Below the pieces are notes generated by a model. It saw nothing but the letters and a program-made list of their open reading frames with translations. It did not search any database and was not told where the DNA came from. Below, piece after piece: positions 34,031-43,983 of a stretch of 64,000 nucleotides of DNA; positions within the stretch are counted from its first letter, which is position 1; every line of letters starts with the position of its first letter. Position numbers and translations under genes: made by a program. Source of the DNA: Sabethes cyaneus (lineage: Eukaryota; Arthropoda; Insecta; Diptera; Culicidae); assembly GCF_943734655.1 (NCBI RefSeq), contig NC_071355.1, forward strand, positions 94,991,449 through 95,055,448, given 5' to 3'.

Positions 34031-34275
34031 TAGCGAATTCATAAATTAACCTGCCTCAGGTCGATTGGCACTCAGTTTTAATCGAAGTGCTGTCAAACCG
34101 TTCATAAATTAACCGAGATTGCATTTCGGTTAAACTGACAGCATTCAGTTTGAAGCGCAGGTTAAAACTGTCTAGCATTACGGTTTACGGGTCGATCTGT
34201 CAAACTGCCCGTATCGTTCATAAATTTCGGGTTCGAGTTAGCACGAACCCATCAGGTTAATTTATGAATTCGCTA
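34031..34275. mobile_element. MITE, 245 bp, TAGCGAATTCATAAATTAAC ends
   Basis: Inverted ends TAGCGAATTCATAAATTAAC and GTTAATTTATGAATTCGCTA. TAA flanks both ends (34028-34030 and 34276-34278), which fits a 3-bp duplication. Inside, CATAAATTAACC-type motifs repeat. No coding frame. Confidence 0.8.
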
Positions 34276-34303
34276 TAAAATTTTCCTTTCGTACACGGAG
34301 AAA

Positions 34304-34930
34304 AATGTGGCTAGTTTAAAACAACCATAAATTTGGTTGAAGCCCAAACTAAATTTTTGATTACGTTAACATCGGAATTTGATTAAATTAAATTCACTAA
34401 TCTAGTTGAAAGAAACGACTTTTCCGCATTATTTCAACTTTATTAACTCGCATTGTTTCAAATTAAGTATCAGTTAATCCAATCTAAAAGTTTGCTTTTT
34501 TCAACCATAATCTTGTTTATTTCAACCAAAATTTAGGTTGCAAAATACAGTTAATGTTACCTGAATTCAAATTGAGGTGTTAGTTTAAATCAACCTAAAC
34601 CGTTGGCATAAATAAACTAAATTTATGGCTACGCAAATACCAACCTTAAAAATAGTTCAAAACAAACTTGTTCTTAGTTTGCGTTTACAAATGCGGCTAG
34701 TTTAAAACAATCAAAAATTCGGTTGGAGCCAAACTAAAGTTTAGATTACGTTAACATCGAAATTTGTTTGCATTAAATCCAGAAATCTAGTTGAAAGTAA
34801 CGACTTTTACTCATTATTTCCACTTGATTAACTCGCATTGTTTCAAATTAAATATCAATTGATCCAAACTAAAAGTTTATTTTTTTTTCAACCATAAACA
34901 TGTTTATTCCAACCAGAATTTCAATTGCGA
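34304..34930 (+). repeat. Tandem duplication inside the TIR element, unit ~385 bp
   Basis: The segment starting GTGGCTAGTTTAAAACAACC recurs from 34692 as GCGGCTAGTTTAAAACAATC and continues in parallel (GATTACGTTAACATCG, ATCTAGTTGAAAG, AACTCGCATTGTTTCAAATT) until about 34930. Both units are rich in AACCA and GGTTGAA. Confidence 0.75.
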
Positions 34931-35029
34931 TGATGTCATTATTTTTTGCCGTGTAGGTCGTCGCGTCGCTCGCTTTTTCGCGGTCTGTTCGTCGTCACAA
35001 GAGGAAAACTGAAACAATAAACCTCTAGA

Positions 35030-36455
35030 AAATATGGTTTGTCCTGGATCGTGTATGAATACCCGGAGGTAAGTTCCGAAATATGTAACATTCATTAAAG
35101 ATTTATTCATTCCGTTTTCTCACGTTTTTTACATGATTTGCCATACGACCTTTCGGTGTCATGCAGATGGTATATTCCGTCATGGAACGATATATCAATC
35201 GCTACTCCCCGCTGGAATCTTGGTGTTCCTGCGAGTTTATCCTATATGCCGTCACCGATAGAAAATCACAGCGCTCCCTGCAGACCGCTTCCGGACTGGA
35301 GCTTCTACACCACTCCCCACAATTGGATTCTGGGAATCCGGAGTGTAGCAAGTTGGTTTCATTGTACCGAATTTACGTCGATAAAATGCGATCGGCTGTG
35401 GGTTCTGGACGCCGGAGTTATCGACCCAACAATTCTGCAGCAAATTTGTACTCTCAAAGTGCTGGACCTTCGACCTGCACACCGACAAGGTGCTGTTGAC
35501 GTACGTTCTGCTACCGGATCAAAGTCAGGCAGGACTCGTTGGATATGAATCTGGTGGTGGATATCCAGGATGGTCAGTGTAACGATGCCTTTGCCTATGT
35601 GGCCGACGTGTCGCGTTTCGGCATCATCGTTTTTAGTTTGTGTGAGTTCAAACGCCAGAGTATTAGCATCTGTTCATACAATTTCAAAATCCTTTGGCCA
35701 GCGATTGAACCATTTGGACTTGAACTTCCATTGATTGGATGGATTATTTGGGATTTCCCTTTCTACAGTTCATCGTGATGGTTATCGTATGTTTTTTTTA
35801 TCAGTCGATGTCTACCCAGGTAACCAATAAGCATTTCCAATGCAATTTAAAAGCATGCCAATAAGCATTTAAGTTGCCTTAAATGCTATTTAAATGCTAT
35901 TTTGGCAAAATATGCGGCTACTTTACTGCTAGCCCTCTTATAGTGCTGACAATGCTTATTTGCAGCTAGTTACCAACAAGAAGAATTTAAATAGAATTGT
36001 GGATGCCAAATTACAACAGTTATGCAGTCAGAAAGCTGATAAACAACAACCTGCAGTATAAAACGCCAGTGATGCTAATAAACGACTGATTTACTGCTTA
36101 TTTTAATGCCTATTGGTTACCTGGGTAGTTTTACGGCGTTCGAAGTTCCAGCGCCGGTATCAGAAAAAGAAACAATCTGGCGAGACTTTGGCCTGATAAA
36201 ACCTTTAAACTGATTGGAAGCCGATACAAGAGTGGTCATTCGTCTACTTTCGAGGTGGCAAAAACGACAGTTCAGTTTCAGTTTATCTCTTTGGTCCAGC
36301 AGAGCGGCGTTATTTGATGAGATCTGGCGAAATCGTAACAATCTGGCTGTTGAGAACCCGTACAAGCTGACGTACCAGAATGATTTCGAGGTGGACCGGA
36401 CGCCGAAGCAGTCGATTTGGGTCATCAGCGACAGGTTGCTGACACAAATTTAATA
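35030..36455 (+). pseudogene. yellow / major royal jelly protein family pseudogene
   Basis: Pieces in shifting frames match the yellow-family order: TPRWNLGVPASLSY, LPDWSFYTT, SKLVSLYRIYVDK then (one extra A near 35391) CDRLWVLDAG, then SLDMNLVVDIQDG and CNDAFAYVADVSRFGIIVFSL, then (next frame) LDGLFGISLS near 35755. After a MITE insertion it continues near 36360-36440 with NPYKLTYQNDFEVD and SIWVISDRL. Yellow proteins are secreted and often linked to melanin or cuticle chemistry. Several frameshifts and stops plus the 311-bp insertion rule out function. A donor-like GAG|GTAAGT near 35069 suggests introns were retained, so this is a decayed genomic copy rather than a processed one. Confidence 0.75.
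35815..36125. mobile_element. 311-bp MITE, CCCAGGTAACCAATAAGCAT ends (copy 2)
   Basis: Same length and ends as 28191-28501 but inverted. TA lies at 35813-35814 and 36126-36127. It is inserted in the yellow-family pseudogene. Confidence 0.9.
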
Positions 36456-36733
36456 CTAGTTATTTATTTATTCCTATTTTTTTCATGAAATTGTCTCGTC
36501 TTCCGAAAATACACTTATAAGATATTACTGATGCAGTTGAACACCGTGGTAATCGACCTGCGATATTCGCAGGTTATTCTTGACTTGTCTGTGTGTCGCA
36601 ATTAAGTCGGAACCGGTGAGCTGTAATCGCACAGTGCTGCGCTATTTAGCACACAACTTGCGACGTACAGAACAACAATAAAACCGAATGCAGTTGGTAG
36701 ACTGTCGGTTTTGAACTGCAACGGCAATACGTA

Positions 36734-37140
36734 CCCAGATAACACAAAATCGTAATAGAAAGTTCACATTAAATCGTTTTCATGTCAATTTCACATTTGA
36801 ATTGTATAATGATTAGAGTATGTCAAATCGAAGTGAACAATAAATTGTTTGGCAGTCGTGCGTGTCTTCATATACAATTCATGACTGTGAATTATAAAGC
36901 AGTATAGACAATTGCAATATTTGATTATATCTTAATCATATATTCAGGAGTATTTAGTTGCGTGTTATAAAAACTACGGAAAATAGAATTACAAATAGCT
37001 GTCAAAATTTTCGCACGTATATCGCCTCCACTTTGGTACATATATGTTCTTATATGGCGTGAAATATAACTTTTTCGTTCAGATATGATTTCGTATAACT
37101 CAATTGCAATCGAGATATACAAACCAAATGGTTTACTGGG
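36734..37140. mobile_element. MITE, 407 bp, CCCAG ends, TA duplication
   Basis: The ends are CCCAGATAACACAAA and GGTTTACTGGG with short imperfect inversion, and flanking TA at 36732-36733 and 37141-37142 within a GTACGTA-like target. It is related at its tips to the CCCAGGTAACC family. Confidence 0.6.
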
Positions 37141-37544
37141 TACGTATGTTTAAAACCGCAAAAATTGTTTCAATAAATTTCTTGGTAGTTGCAAACAACA
37201 TTTTTGGTTACATTTAACGTTCATTTCTGGTTTATTTTAAAAAACAATAGTAGTTTGTTTCAAACGTTTCAATGTTTGACTTAAAAGATTTAATCAGTTT
37301 GTTTTAAAGTAAAATCTGTTTAGATAAAACTATAAAGTTTGGTTGATATTACCTAAAAGATATCAACTGTCAAAACCAAACAACCAAGATTCTGGTTATT
37401 TCAAGCAAATATTTGTTGAATTGAAGTTAATTCCTAAAGCAAAAACAACCAAATATTTTAGTTAATTTCAAGCATCGCGGTTTGTCAAAGTAACCAAGTA
37501 TATATTTACGCAAATTCCAATGCGAAAAGCTGGTTGAAGCAACC

Positions 37545-37797
37545 CTAGGGGTTTCCAGTAAGGCGTATAAGTGTGTAGTAATCAGAAATTACTTTTATAA
37601 TCATTCCCGAATTAATTAGGTTATCAATGGTAATCAGTAGAGTAATCAATGATAATCTTAAGTAATCATTGGTAATCATGGTTAATTTATAGTAATCACA
37701 AGAGATTGATTACTGGTAATCAGAGGTAATCAGTAAAGTAATCAAAAGTAACTTTTTTAGAAGGTGCGTAGTAATCATTGCTGTTGGAAACCCCTTG
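37545..37797. mobile_element. hAT-like MITE with GATTAC array (copy 1)
   Basis: The ends CTAGGGGTTTCCAG and GTTGGAAACCCCTTG are inverted, with the 8-bp duplication AAGCAACC at 37537-37544 and 37798-37805. The body is mostly ~10-bp units of the type GTAATCA / TGATTAC. An 8-bp duplication and CAAGG-type tips indicate hAT. Confidence 0.9.
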
Positions 37798-37810
37798 AAG
37801 CAACCTAATA

Positions 37811-38528
37811 CCCGCTTAGGCGCGTCTGGCAGAAATCTAACCAAAATCTGGCAGCGACAAACTTTTTCTGCCAGACATTCTGCTGGATTTCTGGCCGCAG
37901 TCACCCGTGAAAACTGGCAGATATGCAACAACCGATTCTGGCAGAAATTTCGCCCAACGGTTTTGTTTTGATTTTTCTGACCGATTTCTGTTCGATTTCT
38001 GCCAGCCATGTCGAACAGAACCGGTGCAGGAACCGGTTCTGCCGATTTTCCTTTTTTGTATTGTTTTTCATTATAAAAGATAGCATGTCATCCTACAAAT
38101 TACGTAAAACTAAACTTTTATTTATTTTTGTAACTTTTTATTTACAGCACATACACATAAAGTACATAAATGGCACACAAAAGAACACCGGCTCTGTAAA
38201 CAATTTTCTGAAAAAAAGGTCTGGTTGTAAATGTATCACACTAAACAAAACAAACATTTTTGTGATTAGTTATAGATGCAGATTGTTTGATTTGTTTAGT
38301 GTGGCTATACGAACAAAAACTGAAGTTTGCAGATATAAATTTGAGATTTTCTTACCTAGAATCGGAAACTGTAAGGAGCAGCGCGTGTCATCTCTTGTCA
38401 CTTGTTATGGCATAAAGAGAGTAGAGCGAAAAACGAAGAGGACGAACCGGTTCTGAATGTCAAATTCTCCCGGCGCCATATTGATTCTGTTCGATTTCTG
38501 CCAGGCATCCGAATTTTTCGTAAGCGGG
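37811..38528. mobile_element. 718-bp MITE with CCCGCTTA termini (copy 2)
   Basis: Inverted copy of 4352-5069, equal in length and apparently near-identical. TA lies at 37809-37810 and 38529-38530. It is inserted only a few bases from the previous hAT-like MITE. Confidence 0.85.
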
Positions 38529-38565
38529 TATATGGTTGTTTTTGCTATACATTTTTCTCCGTGTA

Positions 38566-39084
38566 GGTTTAGTTGTGCGCCTAACAGTTGCGCGCAGCTC
38601 TGTTCTGGTTGCTCGCAGTCAAAGTATCTCTTTTACACTCACACGAAATCTTGTAAGAAGCTGTCAACGCAAGAGTGATGAGAAAAGCAATAATATTTCT
38701 CTCTCGCTCATCAGCTGAATGCTAAGGCAGCTTGCTTCGTGTTTGCCCGTTCAAACATGGACAAATTTTTTACAAACGCAATCAGCATTTAAATTTTATC
38801 ATTTTCGGTTAAAGTAAGACATTGTAACTGTGTTGTTTGTAAGTCTGTACGTAATAGAACAAAACTGATGTTATCTAAGCAAAGAATAAGAGCATAAACA
38901 TAGAAAACTTACACGTGCTTACACTGTCAATAATACATGATTTACCTTTGCGCACAAATATGTAAAGCTGAAAAACGAAATATTTTCTCGGGAAGCACAA
39001 TACCCCGGTAAAAAACATACGTTTGAGTGATAAACGATAAGTTTTTGTAGCCTTTTGCACTGGGCTTAGCAAGCTCTATTAACA
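38566..39084. other. Unannotated sequence between mobile elements
   Basis: Short frames only. The sequence is mixed AT-rich with no recognisable gene or repeat border. Confidence 0.35.
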
Positions 39085-39197
39085 AAAGGGCGAATGTCGC
39101 AAGCGTAAAAAAACCGAGTGAGGGTTGATTTTTCTATGCAGGTCCAGCAAAAAGTAACTCTCACTCGTTTTGTTTACATTTGCGACATTCGCCCTTT
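39085..39197. repeat. Short palindromic MITE, GGGCGAATGTCGC arms
   Basis: The arms AAAGGGCGAATGTCGCAA and TTGCGACATTCGCCCTTT enclose a core with GAGTGAGGGTT and its inverse AACTCTCACTC. It shares this core with 54839-54955, 55134-55284 and a partial copy at 48362-48433, but the arms differ among copies. Confidence 0.8.
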
Positions 39198-39462
39198 AGT
39201 TAATTCTATCTAGAATTGTGCGCAGCCCTTTACTTTTGACAACTGATTCTGTTCGATTCACCCCATCGACATCTCTATATCGAGCTGCAGTAAACGTCAG
39301 CGATAGCATGTCCGGGGCTCAAAATTTGACAGCGGGCCCAAATCAGACTGCTGGCAGTTGAGTGAAACGCGGTGGTGACATGCTATCTCATTTTCGCACA
39401 CACGAGATGTTGGCTGCGAAAACATGGTTGTCTGCCGATGGGTTGGTTCGATTGGAATTTTC

Positions 39463-39717
39463 CAAGCGGTTTCCAACAGCAAAGATTACTATACGCACCT
39501 TTGAAAAAAGTTACCTTTGATTACTTTACTGATTACCTCTGATTACCAGTAATCAATCTCTTGTGATTACTATAAATTAATCATGATTACCAATGATTAC
39601 TTAAGATTCTTATTGATTACTCTACTGATTACCATTGGTTACCTAATTAATTCGTAAATGATTACAAAAGTAATTTCTGATTACTACGCACTTATACGCC
39701 TTACTAGAAACCCCTTG
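39463..39717. mobile_element. hAT-like MITE with GATTAC array (copy 2)
   Basis: The ends are CAAGCGGTTTCCAACAG and CTAGAAACCCCTTG. The 8-bp duplication GAATTTTC is at 39455-39462 and 39718-39725. The body of ~10-bp GATTACY units is the reverse complement of 37545-37797. The two copies have independent target duplications, so both are true transposition products. Confidence 0.92.
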
Positions 39718-39927
39718 GAATTTTCAGTTTAAGATGGCGACTCTCTAAAGCTCTCTACTCACAGTAGATCATAGATGGTGATTAGAAGCTAGAAAAATAT
39801 AGGATATGACGTTTAAACAACAGACAATTCAGCAAACTCGCTTATTCAGCACCGAATGCTACCACACAACTCTTATTGCACACCTGCTTGTTTAGGTGCT
39901 GCCGTTTTGTCCCTTCATTATCCATTT

Positions 39928-41456
39928 TCATCATTCCCACTGTTGGTAATTCAATAAAATATTACATTTAAAGTCGAGTTCCACATAGGTGCCAGCAAGC
40001 ATTTTGAGAATTCTCGCGTCACTTTTCATTTCGTCCAATGTAACAAATGTAAACAAATCCGGTTTATCACAACAAATTATTGCTCTTTTTAAACTCTATG
40101 TTATACAAAAACACCTGCCCAAATAGAATTATTTTGAGGTGAAAAAATTAGCATTATCAAAATGTCCAATGTGCACATTCGAATTACGAATGACTGACTG
40201 TTACTTCGGTCGTTCTCATCTGATGTCCAAAGTGCAAAAAAAATCAAAACAAACCCAATCTGTACATTGGACGTTTAGCAAGTGAAAGTTTTTTTCGCAT
40301 TATTTATGCATTTTAAGTGAAACAAGCGGTCTAATATCGAAAAATAACCTCGAAAATAGCGTAGCACGGCAACACACGTATTTTACGGTGATCTCGCTTA
40401 ATTTATGTGCAATAGCCTGGAAAAATAAAACCGTCCAAAGTACAGCATGAGATGGTAAACAGTCCAATGTAACTTTTTCCATAATAAACCAAAATTGCTT
40501 AGTTTTAATTAGATTTTTAAAATCTCCGTTAAATATTGAATGTTATTATTCATCAACCACGTTGAGTGAATGACTGAAAATTATTTCATTTTGAAACAAT
40601 TTAAAGTTCAATTCGAAGAACTTCGATCTCGTTTTTCTCAATATGGTGGAATTGTTACATTGGACGAAATCAAAAGTGACGCGAGAATTGCACTTTTTTT
40701 GTAGTTCCAACTATCACAACCAGGTAGCGAAGGTTGCTCTTAGTTTTGCTCGAATTCGCCTATAGGCGTTTTTGACAAGCTATCGCCCGCTTAGAGGCGC
40801 TGCATAAAAAAAGTGATGAAAAGTAAAATCGCTGTCAAACTCCATACATTTTTGAAAAAAACTGAAATAAAATGCATTTTTTGATTAACCCTTTCAATTG
40901 TCAGGATTTTAGATAGCGAAATATTGGAAGAAATTTGTTTATCTACGTTAAGGTTAGTGAAAATATTCGAATTAATTAACTTTATGGCAGAAAAATGTTA
41001 ATGTTTGATTTTGTACCGCATAAAACAAAAGTACATAGAGTCAGCTGTAAAGTTTACATATCCTGGATAGAGAATCACCAATTATTTTCAGTCTTCAGCG
41101 TTTTCCAATGTGTTTTTAAGTGCTAACGGATTTATTTTTTTGATTAGCATCATCTGCACCAAGAACCAAACATATAACCCATCAGTTCGTAACCATAAAT
41201 ACACTTGCGAAGCTCTAATAATCTCCCGAAGCAGGAACAATATATATCAAATGAAAGGTAATGCTTTTTCTTACCTCTATTATCCATTTTCATCATTCCC
41301 ACTTTTGGTAATTCAATAAAATATTACATTTAAAGTCGAGTTCCATATAGGTGCCAGCAAGCATTTTGGGAATTGCACTTTTTTTGTAGTTCCTATAATC
41401 ACAACCAGGTAGCGAACGGTTGCTCTTAGTTTTGCTCGAATTCGCCTATTGTATGT
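39928..41456 (+). repeat. Direct repeat pair, first copy split by a MITE
   Basis: 39928-40012 plus 40686-40760 together match 41280-41456 (TTTTCATCATTCCCAC, AAAGTCGAGTTCCA, ATAGGTGCCAGCAAGCATTT, then TTTTTTTGTAGTTC, ACAACCAGGTAGCGAA and TTTTGCTCGAATTCGCCTAT). The second copy preserves the empty insertion site. It is a local duplication or a two-copy repeat of unknown type. Confidence 0.8.
40013..40685. mobile_element. MITE, 673 bp, CTCGCGTCACTTTT ends, 4-bp AATT duplication
   Basis: Inverted ends CTCGCGTCACTTTT and AAAAGTGACGCGAG with duplicated AATT at 40009-40012 and 40686-40689. The paralogous site at about 41370 reads GGGAATTGCAC without insertion, which proves the borders. Subterminal TCCAATGTAAC motifs repeat inside both ends. 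No protein domain recognised. Confidence 0.88.
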
Positions 41457-42120
41457 CTGTCACCGTGTACAACGATAGAATCACGCAAGCAAAGTGGTAC
41501 AACGGTGGTTTCTGTACCTACCTCTTTCACCGTTGTACGAAGCTACAGCTCGATTTTTACTGCGCGCAGCGCCAATGACTGGTAGTTGTGATAACAAAAA
41601 CTAAGCAGAATTTTAAATTAATTATTTTGCAAGATTTTGGCAAAGATTTAACGCTAAACGCTCGACATCTTGAAATTTGTGTTTACATTTCGTGAATAGG
41701 AACAAAAACCAACGCTTAGACCATGCAATTAGAGATTATCGGTGATAAGCATAACCACGTACAACGTACAGTAGTATGTCTGTCACCCTTCCGTTGTACA
41801 TGTACAACGCTGTACACGTACAACGCTGGTACAATTGTATGTCTGTCTAGGGTATAAAATGATTATTGCAAACAATACATTTTCTGCAGCGGGCTAGACA
41901 TCTTATTTACTAGCTAGCGCACTGGTGATTGCAAATGAAATGTGTGTTTAGGACAAATAAATTGAGATCCGGATTCAGTTCAGGCACAGAGAACAGACTA
42001 CCAGGTAATCGACAAAAAGTGTGTAAAAGGTTTTATGTAATCGACGAGTAATCCTTCAATAGAGCACCCCTCGAGCAGTAAGTGGCAAACTGTAAATCTT
42101 GATGTCGCTGCCATCGCTGC
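41457..42120. other. Repeat-like sequence with GTATGTCTGTCACC motifs
   Basis: GTATGTCTGTCACC occurs at 41453 and 41774 and again shortened at 41840. Many GTACAACG/CGTTGTAC pieces lie between. It looks like a mobile-element remnant (about 41453-41850) but the ends are not clear. The remainder up to 42120 has nothing recognisable. Confidence 0.4.
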
Positions 42121-42480
42121 TACACTGAGGAAAATTTCAGAGTGAAAGTCATTAAAATTCCTTATGAAAATTTGCCACAAGGCAAAAATAAAATTTTCAT
42201 CAAGTTACCTTATGGAAAAGAACCATAATTACTTGATTATGGCTTTCATGAACTGTCACTATGAAATTCTATCTAAAACCATTTGTAGTTTGATTTCAAA
42301 CCGATTGAACTTTTAACTGTAACCTTATGAATAGCTCAATGCTGTTATAAGGATTTCATTCATCCACCTTATGAAACCACTCAAACGAAAAGAAAATTCC
42401 ATTACATTACCTTATGAAATGACTCAAACGCAAAGAAAATTCCATTACATTACCTTATGAAATTTATACACCATAAAAAA
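42121..42480. repeat. CCTTATGAAAT-rich repeat with TACACTGAGGAAAAT end
   Basis: The left tip TACACTGAGGAAAAT is matched by the inverse ATTTTTCTGAGTGTA at about 63181-63195, where the same CTTATGAA motifs occur. The 36-bp segment around CAAACGAAAAGAAAATTCC is tandemly repeated near 42375-42450. Probably a MITE whose other end is degraded. Confidence 0.5.
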
Positions 42481-42492
42481 GAATATTCACAT

Positions 42493-42898
42493 TTGGCCCG
42501 CAGGCTTGGCTCCCTCTTTTCGCTTCGATTTTGCTCTTTTGACTACAATGCCTTAACCAAACGGAATTAAAAAAAGTGGTGTATAGGGCAATTGTAGAAT
42601 TAATCATTTATATTAATCATTATTCAAAGAACGTATAGCTTTATCTTTTGTATTTGTGACGGGGCTGCTACCCCGTCGGCAGCAAAAAAGCACTCTTTTT
42701 TATTACCAACGATGTATATAGCACCCTATTGCACTATAAATACAAAAGAAAAGCTATACGTTCCTTGATTAATGATTAATATAAATGCATAATTCTACTA
42801 CTGCCCTACCACTTTTTCAAATTCCGTTTGGTTAAGGCGTTGTAGCCAAAAGAGCCAAATCGAAGCGAAAAGAGGGAACCAGGTCCTTTTTGGGCCAA
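42493..42898. mobile_element. Foldback element with TTGGCCC tips
   Basis: The two halves are inverted copies (CCCTCTTTTCGCTTCGATTT, CCTTAACCAAACGGAATT, GAACGTATAGCTTT and their inverses) around a centre containing a strong short hairpin GACGGGGCTGCTACCCCGTC (about 42658-42677). The arms have diverged by small changes. No target duplication resolved. Confidence 0.7.
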
Positions 42899-42968
42899 TC
42901 AATAATATATAACTGCTTAAAATAACTATCGTTATTTATATCCTTTAATTCTACTACTGTGTTTTATT

Positions 42969-43013
42969 GATAAATACGTATTTCGGTCTCGACGTGAGAC
43001 CTTCATCAGTATC
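42969..43013 (-). ncRNA. Hammerhead ribozyme motif (type I, very short stem III)
   Basis: Read on the minus strand: stem I GATA, core CTGATGA, one A, stem II GGTCTC-ACGTC-GAGACC, then GAAA, the self-complementary TACGTA as minimal stem III, ATT cleavage triplet and TATC pairing back to GATA. All invariant core bases are present; the additional A before stem II is slightly unusual. With so short a stem III the motif would probably act as a dimer. Confidence 0.72.
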
Positions 43014-43100
43014 TAACTAACTTAGACTGTTTAACAGTCTAACTGTTAGTTAGATAGTTAGATACTAACTATGGAACTGTTAAACAGTCTAAGTTAGTTA

Positions 43101-43145
43101 GATACTGATGAAGGTCTCACGTCGAGACCGAAATACGTATTTATC
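43101..43145 (+). ncRNA. Hammerhead ribozyme motif, plus-strand copy
   Basis: Exact inverted counterpart of 42969-43013: GATA, CTGATGA, 6-bp stem II with 5-nt loop, GAAA, TACGTA, TATC. Both strands of the palindrome therefore encode the same putative ribozyme. Confidence 0.72.
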
Positions 43146-43183
43146 AATAAAACACAGTAGTAGAATTAAAGGATATAAATAAC

Positions 43184-43843
43184 TTTTTGTTTTTCTTCTT
43201 ATTTATTGTTTCAGGAATTCAACTAAGACGCTCAAATAAACATTAGTTAACTTTATCGTATTTTTACTATGCTCAGCAGTCTTTATTATGCAACGCAAAT
43301 AAAAAATATTTTACTTTATTATGAAGAATTGTATATGCATATTCGTAACGTGACTTCATTTTTCAACCTGGGTTAGTTTTGACTCAATCAATAAACCTAT
43401 ATGGATAATAATAAGTGTAGGTTTGTCCTATATTTATACCTATTCTAACAAAATATTGTAACTATTATTTTAAATTTCTGGTATTATGAATTGGTGTTTT
43501 CTTGGATGTCCCTGGTTTCGTAAAATTGTTTTCTTTGATTTTTTATTGTTTTTTGATTTTTGAGTTTTTATTGTTCAAAAGTTCACCACCTTTCGTTCTA
43601 TGAACCTAATAAACGTTGCTTCAATGACCTTCCCTTACCTAAAATGTCTTTCCCCGTCACGCCTTATTGGATTCTGTTTAAATACTATAAACACCTTTTA
43701 TTTCATTACTTTCTTCTCTTCTTTCTACCATTTCCACCGTCTATTGCAAAGACTACCGTTATAGAACAATAATCAATACCTGACTTCAAAAAAGGTCAAG
43801 ATACCAAAACATGAGGTTGGTCAATTATTTAAATGTTTTAAAA
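43184..43843. other. Unannotated AT-rich stretch right of relic 1
   Basis: The first ~60 bases are shared with the second hammerhead locus. After that there are only short frames such as 43560-43772, with no recognisable protein. Confidence 0.4.
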
Positions 43844-43983
43844 CCCTTTATAAGGCAGTGGCAGCTATATTACCACCAACAAAAAAATTTTATTTTGCTT
43901 CTATAATTATATTAATGTCATTATAGACGCAAAACAAATATTTTTCGTTGGTGGCAATATAATTGCCACGGCCTTATAAAGGG
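43844..43983. mobile_element. 140-bp palindromic MITE, CCCTTTATAAGGC ends
   Basis: The ends CCCTTTATAAGGCAGTGGCA and its inverse (TGCCACGGCCTTATAAAGGG) enclose a loop; nearly all of it pairs. The flanks are AT-only, so the duplication cannot be fixed. Confidence 0.75.

Larger units (their letters stand above)
34294..38563. mobile_element. Large composite TIR element enclosing a yellow-family pseudogene
   Basis: CACGGAGAAAAATG at 34294 and its inverse ending at 38563 are flanked by TA (34292-34293 and 38564-38565). Between them lie ~385-bp tandem units (34304 and 34690 onward, with GGCTAGTTTAAAACAA and GGTTGAA motifs), a yellow-type pseudogene and four nested MITEs. It may be one element that captured host DNA, or two end copies that happen to bracket this DNA. 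Confidence 0.5.
42929..43183. mobile_element. Perfect palindrome with inverted hammerhead motifs, Penelope-like relic 1
   Basis: The left arm GTTATTTATATCCTTTAATT ... TAGACTGTTTAACAGT is repeated inverted to the base at the right up to 43183. Each arm carries one hammerhead-type motif. The sequence right of the palindrome (43184-43240, AAGACGCTC) is shared with the second locus at 58740-58790. Inverted terminal copies carrying hammerheads are a feature of Penelope-like retroelements; no reverse transcriptase remains here. Confidence 0.7.
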
